From the NCBI RefSeq assembly GCF_031759225.1, contig NZ_CP134494.1, positions 4,090,501-4,154,500 of the forward strand: a stretch of DNA of 64,000 nt, written 5' to 3'. Numbering within the stretch: the stretch's first letter is position 1; each line of letters starts with the position of its first letter. This DNA is from Mesobacillus jeotgali. GTDB lineage: Bacteria > Bacillota > Bacilli > Bacillales > Cytobacillaceae. Under the pieces are notes generated by a model. It did not search any database. It saw only the letters and a list, made by a program, of their open reading frames with translations, and was not told the DNA's origin. The translations under genes and the position numbers were made by a program. Shown piece by piece: positions 44,148 to 52,484 of the stretch.

Positions 44148-44176
44148 AGCGGGAGCCCGATGTGATGGCTCCCGCT
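44148..44176 (+). terminator. Hairpin after the gerC-type gene
   Basis: AGCGGGAGCC and GGCTCCCGCT form a ten-pair stem, followed by AAATATTAT rather than a T-run. It probably ends or protects the ger transcript. Convergent with minJ. Confidence 0.6.
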
Positions 44177-44234
44177 AAATATTATGGTATTTCTTAAAGT
44201 TCTAGATTACTGCGCTTCTAATCATCGCAAAATT

Positions 44235-45449
44235 CTAGACAACTGCACTGTCCCACTTCTTCTCATCCTGGACAAAAAGGATGCCAAGCTCATGGTGATC
44301 CCCTTCATATAACGCCCTCTGGACGAAGCGGATCTGTCCATTTGTATCGAGTACCTCCAGCTTGCAATGCGCCCTGTTCCGCGACAGCGCCTCATAGAAG
44401 GTATGTTCATCGTGGACATTCGTGCCGTTCACCTTTGTGACAAGCTCGCCTACACCGAGGGCCATTTTGTCAGCCGGGGATTCAGGCAGGATGCCGAGAA
44501 TCATCACGCCATGGTTCTTTTTCGAAAAATAGAACGGCCTGCTCTCTTCCTGCATCCTTTGCATGAGCGTCAAGGCTTCACGACCGACCATGGCGATCGC
44601 AACAGCTGCAATCGAAGCGATTGGATACCAGTATCCTGCTGCGGCAATCAGCGTAATCTGGATTCCGAGACCCACCACGCGGCTGCCCAGCTGTTGGACC
44701 GCTTCTTTAGGCAGCATCCCCTGGACTTGCTGATGCAAACCGATCGCAAATGGAACAAGAATCAAGGAATATGTATTGTCTCCAAGCGCGAACACTGGCC
44801 ACCACTCGAACGGCAGCGTCAGCACACTGCCCGGCACCAGCATGAATGCCGGCACAACCCACAGGCGTTTTATCTCGTGGACACCAACCGTTTGGCCGCG
44901 CTTGCTTTTCTTCAATTTTGGTGAAGTCCCCTTTTTCCCATTTCGTAAAATCAGGAAGCCTTCGCCAATCGTCAATAAAGCTAACAAAATCGCAATCGAT
45001 GGATAGATTTTCTCATCAAGACTTGAAAATAAGTCGCCAGCTAACGGAAGGTCGATTTGCCTGCCCGACAGGAAAATCAACGCGAAAAACGCAGCTCCGA
45101 CCGTAAATGCAGGTGTAAGCAGCCTGACTCTTGTTATTAGACTCAGCAGCAGAGTCGCTGACGCAACTAAAACAATAGCTGCGAATGGAATCGCAATTCC
45201 CGCTGCTATGATTACGATGGAGATAACGAGCCCAACCAGCAATCCCAGCGGAAATAGCTGCCTAAGCTCAAAATAAGCATCCTCGGCTCTCACCGTGAAG
45301 TTCTTCCTCTCCCGCTTCACGCGCGAAACACCAAGAACCCCCGCTATAATAAAAGAATAATAGAACACAGGGTGAAGCAGAAGCCTGCCCATCCCTTTCA
45401 AAAGTTCAATGAACCAATCCTGTGCCACCCCTATGTCACCAGCCTTCAT
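44235..45449 (-). CDS. minJ: MinJ, membrane PDZ protein of division-site selection
   Basis: A 404-residue membrane protein with six to eight helices and a C-terminal cytoplasmic PDZ domain (about 310-390; GVMILGILPESPADKMALGVGELVTKVNGTNV). In B. subtilis MinJ links DivIVA to MinD and keeps FtsZ from the poles. The N-terminal block IELLKGMGRLLLHPVFYYSFI and VSRVKRERKNF align with MinJ, and the neighbouring ctpB gives the same order as B. subtilis. No clear RBS precedes the ATG; the GTG at 45428 would start like B. subtilis MinJ and is possible. Confidence 0.87.
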   Translation of the reverse strand: MKAGDIGVAQDWFIELLKGMGRLLLHPVFYYSFIIAGVLGVSRVKRERKNFTVRAEDAYFELRQLFPLGLLVGLVISIVIIAAGIAIPFAAIVLVASATLLLSLITRVRLLTPAFTVGAAFFALIFLSGRQIDLPLAGDLFSSLDEKIYPSIAILLALLTIGEGFLILRNGKKGTSPKLKKSKRGQTVGVHEIKRLWVVPAFMLVPGSVLTLPFEWWPVFALGDNTYSLILVPFAIGLHQQVQGMLPKEAVQQLGSRVVGLGIQITLIAAAGYWYPIASIAAVAIAMVGREALTLMQRMQEESRPFYFSKKNHGVMILGILPESPADKMALGVGELVTKVNGTNVHDEHTFYEALSRNRAHCKLEVLDTNGQIRFVQRALYEGDHHELGILFVQDEKKWDSAVV

Positions 45450-45689
45450 AAATTACATGATATTAAGCTTATTCTATCAAATCTGGGTGGTAAAACCTAT
45501 CAATAGTTGAGGAAACTTGATGGGATTTTTTTCTTGTGGAGCTGTTTTAGGGCTGAATCTTGGGATGGGGTCAGGAATTTGAATAATTATAGGCAGATCT
45601 AAGTGTCACTTCGGCAGTCAAGGTACTTCCAAGTATGAAATTCACCCAATTTTGAAGTGAATCCAGAGGGTTTCATTAAAAAAAGGTCG

Positions 45690-45805
45690 CTGGAAAAATT
45701 ATTCTGTAGGTTCAACTCAATAATTGCACGTTCAGCTTTAATAATTGCACTGACATTAGCCATAATTGCACACTCAGACACATTAATTGCACGTTCATCC
45801 AAATA
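45690..45805. repeat. Phased short-repeat array, core AATTGCAC, with the same 16-bp leader
   Basis: AATTGCAC starts at 45722, 45743, 45764 and 45785, exactly 21 bp apart. The leader CTGGAAAAATTATTCT at 45690-45705 is identical to the one at 16578 and lies at the same 32-base distance from the first core. The array lies between ctpB and minJ, 3' of ctpB. The period is a multiple of three, so open frames with peptide repeats such as IIARS appear on both strands; neither has an RBS. The rest of the gap 45450-45689 shows nothing I can assign. Confidence 0.9.
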
Positions 45806-45859
45806 CAAGCCAAAAAAAGCTGCACCCCATTTAACCAATCAAATGAGATACAGCTTCGT

Positions 45860-47314
45860 TTATTGATTCGCCAGCAGCCTTAATGCAGTCTGCAGCTGAA
45901 GGTCGTTTTCTTCTTGTTTCATCGCTTTCCTGGCCGCGTCTTCGAGTGCGGAGGCTGTTTTTGCATCAATGACACCTGTTACAGTCATGTCATTTTTGCG
46001 CTGGAATGCTTTGACGGCGATTTCGGTCATGCCGCTGAAGTATCCATCCGTACGGCCCGGCTCAAACCCGAGCCCAGCAAGGATTTCCTGGGCATTTTTG
46101 ACCTGCTCGTTATTCATGTCCAGCTTAAGCGGTTTTTCAGCCTGGATAGGATGGGTATCATAAAGCGACGGCTGATTGACCTCGACGGTTGGCTCGATGC
46201 CTTTTTTATGGATCCAGTTGCCGTCTGGCGTCAGCCATTTGAACAGCGTCAGCTTGATATTGCTGCCATCCCCCATCGGCACAGCCTGCTGGACTGTACC
46301 CTTGCCGAAGGTCTTTTCGCCAATGACTGGATAGCCGCCTGCTTCCTTCAATGCCCCGGCCAAAATTTCCGATGCGGATGCACTGCCGTCATCTGTCAGC
46401 ACAGCAATAGGATACTGCTTCGCTTTTTCCAGATTGGAGAAGTAGCGAGTCTTATCGCCGCTGCGTTCTTCGATTTGATAGAGCGGCTTCTCCTTGGAAA
46501 TCAACTCTCGTAAAATTTCTTCAACACTGGAAAGCAGCCCGCCAGGATTGCCGCGTACATCGATCAGCAGCGCATCCAGCCCTTCTTTTTCAAAAGCCTT
46601 AAGCTCCTTATTGAACTCTTTGGAGGTATCTTCTGAGAACGAGGTAATCTCCATGTAACCAATCTTCTCTCCGTTCACCTTTTTCATGTCAGCATGGACG
46701 GTAATCTGCGGAATCTCATCGCGAATCACTTTAACCTTCAGTGAATCCTTCAAGCCTTTACGCTCGATTTCCAGCACTACAGGTGTCCCTTTTTTGCCGC
46801 GGATTTTCAAAGTCGCCTCATATAAATCCAATCCCTCGATACTCTCGCCATCGACCGTTAAAATCTGGTCATTTGGCTTCAAACCCGCTTTCTCTGCGGG
46901 GGAATTTTTAAAAGGAGAAACAATCACGATTTTTCCATCGACCGTACTGACTTCAGCACCAATTCCTTCAAAGGACGACTCCAGCGTCTCATTGAATTGT
47001 TTGGCCGTTTCCTTGTCCATGTAGACGGAATACGGATCCTCCAGGGTTGATAGCATCCCCTGGATCGCCCCTTCAACCAGTTTTTCTTCTTCTACCTTTT
47101 CTACGTAACTGTTAAAAATCAAACTGTATGCCTGCTCGACTTTTTCGAGACTGCTTGCATCGCCTGCCTCTGCACCTGCATGATCTTTCAGGGGCACAAT
47201 CTGGCGTTCCAGCACACCTGCCTTGCTTTCGTACCATTGCATGCCGGCGTATGTACTTCCTGCACCAGTCAGCAGCGAGCCCGCCATCAAAATGGCAATC
47301 CACTTACGCTCCAT
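45860..47314 (-). CDS. ctpB: CtpB, S41-family carboxyl-terminal processing protease
   Basis: A 484-residue protease with an N-terminal signal/anchor helix (about 5-25), a PDZ domain (about 95-175; KAGLKPNDQILTVDGESIEG), the S41 core with the catalytic serine in DDGSASASEILAGAL and lysine in GEKTFGKGTVQQAVP, and a C-terminal peptidoglycan-binding domain (about 395-455). B. subtilis CtpB cleaves SpoIVFA/SpoIVFB regulators in the sigma-K checkpoint. The ATG at 47314 is seven bases after AGGAG; a TTG at 47320 abuts the RBS. A possible TATAAT lies at 47379-47384 on the minus strand. Confidence 0.9.
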   Translation of the reverse strand: MERKWIAILMAGSLLTGAGSTYAGMQWYESKAGVLERQIVPLKDHAGAEAGDASSLEKVEQAYSLIFNSYVEKVEEEKLVEGAIQGMLSTLEDPYSVYMDKETAKQFNETLESSFEGIGAEVSTVDGKIVIVSPFKNSPAEKAGLKPNDQILTVDGESIEGLDLYEATLKIRGKKGTPVVLEIERKGLKDSLKVKVIRDEIPQITVHADMKKVNGEKIGYMEITSFSEDTSKEFNKELKAFEKEGLDALLIDVRGNPGGLLSSVEEILRELISKEKPLYQIEERSGDKTRYFSNLEKAKQYPIAVLTDDGSASASEILAGALKEAGGYPVIGEKTFGKGTVQQAVPMGDGSNIKLTLFKWLTPDGNWIHKKGIEPTVEVNQPSLYDTHPIQAEKPLKLDMNNEQVKNAQEILAGLGFEPGRTDGYFSGMTEIAVKAFQRKNDMTVTGVIDAKTASALEDAARKAMKQEENDLQLQTALRLLANQ

Positions 47315-47666
47315 TGCCAAACTCCTCCCTGTTTACCGCATCTACTGCTCCTCTGCCGTAAAAATTTCTATGATTCCCATTATATGACGAACAGGGACAG
47401 GGTATGAAGGATAAATTTAGCAGCTGATTTCGAAAGAGGTATCATCCAGTGGTGATTTGTGCCCGTTTTTTAGTACGAGCCTGAAGATTCAGTTAGCACC
47501 ACAAGAATATCACACCTATCTTTAAAAACATCAAGTTTACATACTCTTCAATCATCGTAAACTTTATCTGGACACCTATCCTTGCATGGCTCCTAGCAAT
47601 GATTTTTTCAGGTGACAATCCTGCGTTATATATTGGATTTATCATGAAAGTTCTAGCTTTAAATTA
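47315..47666. other. Gap between ctpB and a small membrane-protein gene
   Basis: About 350 bases on the upstream side of ctpB. Apart from the possible ctpB -10 (minus strand TATAAT, 47379-47384) I see no gene, hairpin or repeat. Confidence 0.5.
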
Positions 47667-47882
47667 TTAATCTCTAACCCTGGCCTTTTTTATCAAAAAA
47701 TAGCCAATTACATAATATATAAATGCAGACCCAAGTATAAATAGTCTGTACTCAAGCAATTGACCTTTCCCTGCATAATATTCTCCATCAATAACGGATG
47801 TAAGGAACATCCCCCCGAAAACAACCAATCCGATGATAATAAACACTTTCTTGCTGCTGAAGGGTTGGTACTCTTTTGGCAT
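47667..47882 (-). CDS. Small two-helix membrane protein, unknown
   Basis: A 71-residue protein with two hydrophobic segments (about 12-30 and 45-63) and a basic C-terminus (KKARVRD). I do not recognise a family. AGGAGGATG lies five bases before the ATG, which supports expression. It stands alone between ctpB and ctaG, all on the minus strand. Confidence 0.6.
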   Translation of the reverse strand: MPKEYQPFSSKKVFIIIGLVVFGGMFLTSVIDGEYYAGKGQLLEYRLFILGSAFIYYVIGYFLIKKARVRD

Positions 47883-48087
47883 TTTTCATCCTCCTATCCA
47901 TTCTTTATAATTAATGAAAAAAAGCTTGGTATTAAGGCAAATTTGAAATACTCAACCATTTCTACAAATACTGTATCTTGGAGGATTACGTCCTCAACAA
48001 TTAAACTCCTCTGTATCCTAGTAGCTTATAGTGATATATTTTTACGCATTAATTATATACCATTACAGTATAGAACCAAAACAGAGT

Positions 48088-48128
48088 AAGAAAGGCCATC
48101 GTATGAGTACGACGGCCTTTCTTACTTG
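48088..48128. terminator. Long symmetrical hairpin downstream of ctaG
   Basis: AGTAAGAAAGGCC and GGCCTTTCTTACT pair over 13 bases. It lies 110 bases past the ctaG stop on the minus strand and has no gene ending towards it on the plus strand. It is probably the terminator of the ctaG transcript. The remainder of the gap 47883-48237 is AT-rich with no gene. Confidence 0.65.
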
Positions 48129-48237
48129 GGTAGGGACTTATATTAAAAGGGGGTTTGATGTCCTAGCTATTTTAGAATAATATATGATTTTGCAGATATT
48201 ATGCACAAGGCATTACGAATATATTACATTTTTTTAT

Positions 48238-49074
48238 TCACAATTCCCTCAAATTATTCAAATATTGTTCTTCATACTCTTCTAGTTTGTTTTCCAATTC
48301 ATCATTCTTTTGATCCTTTGACCAGGCAAAGAAGATGAAGCCAATGACTGTCCCATATATGATTTCCTGGATGAACTTCATGAATGCGCCACCTGCTTGC
48401 TGGTCATCTAATGGGCCAATTCCAAATAATTGCGGTGCTTGCATATATGAAGTATATAGCAGGTCTTTTGAGAAAATGATTAGCGCACATGCCGGAGTGA
48501 GCAGGATGCCCATCACGCATATATAGGCTATTTTATATAACGGCTTCATCGTTCCCTTGAATTCCGCCGGAGAGACGACTGGCCACCACATAATTAGGGC
48601 CAGGACAAATAAAACAAATGTCGATAAACCCATGAAAAAGGAGTTGGTCATTAAATAATCAAAAATAAATGGAACATGGTAAAAAGAAAAAATTCCATTA
48701 AAAAGCAAAACCGCAATTACGGGTTTGGTTAAGAATCGTATTGAGCTTTGTAATACACCAACCCTGTTCAAAACTTCTCCCAGTTTTCTTTTTGGAAGAC
48801 CATAAAGCAATAACGGCGGAACTGCTAGGTAAATGATCGATTGGATGACCATATGGACAGAAAAAAGATAATGGCCAATACTATATACAGGAGTCCCCAT
48901 TGCTATAGCAAATAAGGCTAATCCAGTGTAGAATGAGCCTTTTTGCTTTTGCGTTAACTCCATTTTAATAGCTTGTTGTTTCCGTTGATAGTAAATGCCA
49001 ACAGCAAAGCACCCAAGCAAAAGCAATATATTCCATTCATAAATAATTCCACTAATCGGGTTATGTTCCATCAT
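48238..49074 (-). CDS. ctaG: CtaG-type cytochrome c oxidase assembly protein (caa3)
   Basis: A 278-residue membrane protein with about seven helices. The conserved histidines lie in GHYLFSVHMVIQSIIYLAVPPLLLYGLP and in the FYHVPFIFD region, as in the Bacillus CtaG family needed for active caa3 oxidase, probably in copper delivery. Here it is separate from a cta operon but lies 3 kb from qoxABCD and 7 kb from sco. RBS AAGGGG is upstream. A 32-residue membrane protein gene ends 33 bases before it and is likely co-transcribed. Confidence 0.88.
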   Translation of the reverse strand: MMEHNPISGIIYEWNILLLLGCFAVGIYYQRKQQAIKMELTQKQKGSFYTGLALFAIAMGTPVYSIGHYLFSVHMVIQSIIYLAVPPLLLYGLPKRKLGEVLNRVGVLQSSIRFLTKPVIAVLLFNGIFSFYHVPFIFDYLMTNSFFMGLSTFVLFVLALIMWWPVVSPAEFKGTMKPLYKIAYICVMGILLTPACALIIFSKDLLYTSYMQAPQLFGIGPLDDQQAGGAFMKFIQEIIYGTVIGFIFFAWSKDQKNDELENKLEEYEEQYLNNLREL

Positions 49075-49107
49075 TACAATTCGATTCCCCTTTGTTTCTG
49101 ATCCAAT

Positions 49108-49206
49108 CTAGCGCTTTCCCTTTTTATATGCTTTATAAAGAAAGATGCCGTAAACAATTGAAAGCGTAATAAGCACGACAATCAGCAGTATAAACATTTG
49201 CATCAT
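49108..49206 (-). CDS. 32-residue single-helix membrane protein upstream of ctaG
   Basis: The frame MMQMFILLIVVLITLSIVYG continues to IFLYKAYKKGKR and a TAG stop. AGGGG lies seven bases before the ATG. One membrane helix (about 4-24) and a strongly basic C-terminal tail follow the positive-inside rule. It resembles the tiny subunits that accompany terminal oxidases, but I cannot assign a family. Its place directly before ctaG suggests a role in oxidase assembly or stability; this is inference. A second ATG at 49203 is also possible. Confidence 0.62.
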   Translation of the reverse strand: MMQMFILLIVVLITLSIVYGIFLYKAYKKGKR

Positions 49207-49387
49207 TTTATCACCCCTTCAGTTTCTACTGTCCAAAACAGGTTCGAGTTTTCATTTTAATTTTGATATAGTGCAGTAGTCAGTTCTCAACTTCCTATTT
49301 TTGGATTTTAGTATAAAAATTATGAAGAAAATAGAAAATGTGCAGTCTTCTATCATACTAGTAATAAACATTCACATTACGACAATA

Positions 49388-49421
49388 AACTCCCTAACCG
49401 GTTAGGATTGGACAGGGAGCT
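49388..49421 (-). terminator. prsA terminator
   Basis: On the minus strand GCTCCCT and AGGGAGT pair around an internal CCTAACCGGTTAGG palindrome, followed by TTATTG. It lies 24 bases past the prsA stop. Confidence 0.6.
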
Positions 49422-49444
49422 GATTGATTATGGCAAGTTTCGGA

Positions 49445-50299
49445 TCAACTATCGGCCAGAATACCTTTCAAGTCTTTGTCCTTCACAACTAATCCAGCAT
49501 CTTTTAGTTCCTTTTGCAAAATATCCTGTGCTTTAGATTGGTCAATTTTCGAAAGTTTCAATTGATATTCTAACTCTTTTGCCATCGCATCTAAGGATTT
49601 CTTTTCTTTTTTATCAGTTAGCTTAATGATGTGGTACCCTAATGAGGACTTAACGGGATCGCTAACTTGTCTTATTTCTAATGAATAAGCTGCTTTCTCG
49701 AACGCAGGATCCATTTTACCAATTCCAAACCAGCCAAGATCCCCTCCTTTTTCTGCTGAAGACTTGTCGGTGGAATATTCTTTTGCTAACTTCTCAAACT
49801 TATCACCATTTGCCAATTTACTTTTAACTTCATTCGCGGTCTTCTCATCCTTTACCAGAATATGTCTTGCTTTGATTTCTGGCTTGTAGGCATCATAGCT
49901 CTTCTTAATTTCCTGATCAGTGACTTTTATATCTTTAATTAGAGCCTTTTCCATTAAGAGTTGACTTTTCAGCACTTCTTTCAACTCATTTTCATCCTTT
50001 ATACCATTTTGCATTAGTACCATTTCAAAGTTTTCACCCGTCTGGTCCTTGATTTCCTTCAATTTTCCACTTACTTCCTTATCACTTACCTTGTATTTGT
50101 TAGCAAGGACTTTTTTATAGACAAGGTCTTGCAATACTTGTTCTCCATATTTACCTTTCATGGATTCGTACAATTCTTCCTTAGTAATATTTCCGGCTTC
50201 TGTTTGTACAATCACCTCGGAGTTTGCGGGACCTGTGGAACAAGCACTTAAACTGATTATTCCTGCAGCCAACGAAATGCCAACTAGTGTTTTCTTCAT
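49445..50299 (-). CDS. prsA: PrsA-type foldase lipoprotein (parvulin prolyl isomerase)
   Basis: A 284-residue lipoprotein. The signal peptide ends in the lipobox LSAC (cysteine at residue 20). A helical N-terminal domain (about 25-135) is followed by the parvulin domain (about 137-230) with the motifs ARHILVKDEKTANEV, STDKSSAEKGGDLGWFG, MDPAFEKAAYSL and SLGYHIIKL. It assists folding of secreted proteins on the outer face of the membrane. Length and layout are normal for Bacillus PrsA. More than one PrsA may exist in the genome. Confidence 0.93.
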   Translation of the reverse strand: MKKTLVGISLAAGIISLSACSTGPANSEVIVQTEAGNITKEELYESMKGKYGEQVLQDLVYKKVLANKYKVSDKEVSGKLKEIKDQTGENFEMVLMQNGIKDENELKEVLKSQLLMEKALIKDIKVTDQEIKKSYDAYKPEIKARHILVKDEKTANEVKSKLANGDKFEKLAKEYSTDKSSAEKGGDLGWFGIGKMDPAFEKAAYSLEIRQVSDPVKSSLGYHIIKLTDKKEKKSLDAMAKELEYQLKLSKIDQSKAQDILQKELKDAGLVVKDKDLKGILADS

Positions 50300-50488
50300 T
50301 TAAATACACCTCTAAGTAGTTTAATAGTTAATGTAAGTTACTGCATGATGATTCGAAAATGAATTACCTTTAATGCTTATATGCTCATATATGCATTATG
50401 TTATACTAATCATTATAGGTCAAGTTGTTTATTGATCTTTTTAAAGCGTTTGAATGATTCAAATCTATAAAAATATCGGGAGGATGTA

Positions 50489-51130
50489 TTGTTGCTCGCT
50501 ACTATTGCTGCAGGCCTGGCACCGGGATTAGCGCTATTATGTTACTTATATTTAAAAGATAGATATGATCAAGAGCCATTATCGGTAGTGGCTAAAGTAT
50601 TCTTTTCAGGTGCCCTGCTAGTTTTCCCGATCATGTTTATTCATTACGTTTTGGATACAGAAGACTTGATACCCAGTTCAATTATTGAATCGTTTATTAC
50701 CGTTGGCTTACTTGAGGAATTTTTCAAATGGTTCATTTTGTACAACATGGTATACAGCCACTTGGCATTTGACAAACCTTATGACGGTATTATATATAGT
50801 TCGGCTGTTTCTCTTGGGTTCGCTTCTGCGGAGAATATCCTTTACCTGTTTGCTAATGGATTGGAACTCGCATATAGCCGTGCACTATTACCCGTTTCAA
50901 GTCATGCAATATTTGGAATTATCATGGGCTACTATTTGGGGAAAGCGAAATTCTCAAGTAGCCCGCCCCTTAGGTGGATAGTCCTGTCCCTGATCATACC
51001 CACACTACTTCATGGAGGATATACATACATCCTTCTTACAGTAGAAGATTGGCTGCTGCCTATTGTCTTTTACATGGCTTTCCTCTGGTTTTTAGGGATT
51101 AGGAAGTTTAGGCTAGCAACATTAGCCTAA
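50489..51130 (+). CDS. prsW: PrsW-type intramembrane protease
   Basis: A 213-residue membrane protein with about seven helices. Family motifs are EEFFKWFILYNMV, DGIIYSSAVSLGFASAENILYL, SSHAIFGIIMGYYLG and PTLLHGGYTY, which match the conserved EExxK, Exx(A)EN and HxxxG blocks of PrsW. B. subtilis PrsW makes the first cut in the anti-sigma factor RsiW and so activates sigma-W. GGGAGG lies five bases before the TTG start; a second TTG follows directly. Neighbouring prsA is divergent. Confidence 0.9.
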   Translation: MLLATIAAGLAPGLALLCYLYLKDRYDQEPLSVVAKVFFSGALLVFPIMFIHYVLDTEDLIPSSIIESFITVGLLEEFFKWFILYNMVYSHLAFDKPYDGIIYSSAVSLGFASAENILYLFANGLELAYSRALLPVSSHAIFGIIMGYYLGKAKFSSSPPLRWIVLSLIIPTLLHGGYTYILLTVEDWLLPIVFYMAFLWFLGIRKFRLATLA

Positions 51131-51158
51131 AAAAATCACCATGTTTATTAGATTAGAA

Positions 51159-51190
51159 AGGCTCCTTCATTACTGAAGGGGCCTATTTTT
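51159..51190 (+). terminator. prsW terminator
   Basis: AGGCTCCTTC and GAAGGGGCCT pair around a six-base loop, followed by ATTTTT. Confidence 0.8.
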
Positions 51191-51340
51191 AATAGAGTAC
51201 ATGTTCAAGACCTTCTAACAAAACATAGTATGTCGGCCGCTTTATAAGTTAATGAATTGCTTGGTTTGAATCGCATTCGTGAACAAATTTGACAATTTAG
51301 TGAATATTTTGAATAATATGTACAAAGGTGGTGAAATGAA

Positions 51341-51577
51341 ATGACGAATGAAAAAATTCTTCAGACAGTTAAATTGCTGGGTGGAACCCTTCTTTGTATT
51401 GGAATATCGACTTTTCTCACAGGTCTTTTCGTAAGTAAAGGCGAAATTCTGGCAGCAATTGGAGCAGGCACGATTGTGGGTGCCGTTTTCATCTTCCTGA
51501 TGGGGATCTTTTTTGTTGCTTCAGGAGAGGTATTGGAAAAAACACAACATAAGAATAAAAAAAGAGCGCCATTTTAG
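51341..51577 (+). CDS. Small two-helix membrane protein, unknown
   Basis: A 78-residue protein with two hydrophobic segments (about 8-28 and 36-60) separated by a Gly-rich turn and ending in a basic tail (HKNKKRAP). I do not recognise a family. AAAGGTGGTGAA is upstream of the ATG. It converges with qoxD; the 21 bases between the stops leave no room for a separate terminator except the GC-rich GGCGCC... turn. Confidence 0.6.
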   Translation: MTNEKILQTVKLLGGTLLCIGISTFLTGLFVSKGEILAAIGAGTIVGAVFIFLMGIFFVASGEVLEKTQHKNKKRAPF

Positions 51578-51598
51578 ACGCCCCGTTGATTAACACAT

Positions 51599-51883
51599 TT
51601 ATTCATAACCCCATATCAGGGTAAGCAATGAACCAAAGATGGTAACTAAAGCAATGAAAACTGCGTAATAAATATTGGTGTAAATGGACGGTTTATCTTC
51701 GCTTTCACCAGCGTGCATAAACACAACCAACTGCACCGCCGCCTGGATGAAGGCTGTCACCAGCAGAATGGACATTCCAATGGTATAAGACAGATCCATG
51801 AAATAAACAGCAAGAGCCACTGCAGTGAGGATTAAAGAAAATACAAACCCCATTACTTGTTTTAAAGGAAATAAATCTTTCAT
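51599..51883 (-). CDS. qoxD: QoxD, quinol oxidase subunit IV
   Basis: A 94-residue protein with three membrane helices and the family pattern VTAFIQAAVQLVVFMHAGE. It is a non-catalytic subunit of the aa3-type menaquinol oxidase and helps assembly. It is the last gene of qoxABCD, starting two bases after qoxC; RBS AAAGGAATG. Confidence 0.94.
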   Translation of the reverse strand: MKDLFPLKQVMGFVFSLILTAVALAVYFMDLSYTIGMSILLVTAFIQAAVQLVVFMHAGESEDKPSIYTNIYYAVFIALVTIFGSLLTLIWGYE

Positions 51884-51885
51884 GT

Positions 51886-52482
51886 TTACATCATTCCTTT
51901 CAAGTAGACGAAGCTGAAGATAAATATCCAGACCACATCTAGGAAGTGCCAGTACAACGAAAATATGAACGATTTATTGGCTGTTTCAGGCGTAAGACCT
52001 CGTTTCTTGATTTGCATAATGATCGCAAGACCCCAGAACAAACCAAACGTTACGTGTGCACCGTGTGTACCCAATGTAGTAAATAACGCAGCTGAAAAAC
52101 CGCTAGTCTGCAGTGTCAGACCTTCATGGATATATTGTACAAATTCATAAATCTCCAAACCTATGAATCCCAGTCCTAGAATAAGAGTAATGATGAAGAA
52201 ATTGATCATCGCTTTTACTCTGCCAATCCTCATAGCATGAATTCCTAAGCCAATTGTGAAACTGCTAGTCAAAAGTAATAGAGTTTGAATAATCAGGGTC
52301 GGAGCTTTAAACACTTCTTCCCCGCTTGGGCCGCTTCCGGTTCGGTCCACTAAAATAAAGTATGCAGCGAAAAGCGTTGCAAACAGGGCTATTTCCGCCC
52401 CCAGGAAAATCCAAAAACCTAAGATTTTCAACCTATTTTCTTCTGTACTATATTCAAGCGGGAGTGATTGATCGATTTTCAT
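51886..52482 (-). CDS. qoxC: QoxC, quinol oxidase subunit III
   Basis: A 198-residue membrane protein with five helices and the subunit III pattern LGFWIFLGAEIALFATLFAAYFILVDRTGSGPSGEEVF and the histidine-containing GTHGAHVTFGLFWG. No metal centre. Part of the aa3 menaquinol oxidase. RBS GGGAGG before the ATG; two bases after the qoxB stop. Confidence 0.96.
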   Translation of the reverse strand: MKIDQSLPLEYSTEENRLKILGFWIFLGAEIALFATLFAAYFILVDRTGSGPSGEEVFKAPTLIIQTLLLLTSSFTIGLGIHAMRIGRVKAMINFFIITLILGLGFIGLEIYEFVQYIHEGLTLQTSGFSAALFTTLGTHGAHVTFGLFWGLAIIMQIKKRGLTPETANKSFIFSLYWHFLDVVWIFIFSFVYLKGMM

Positions 52483-52484
52483 TT

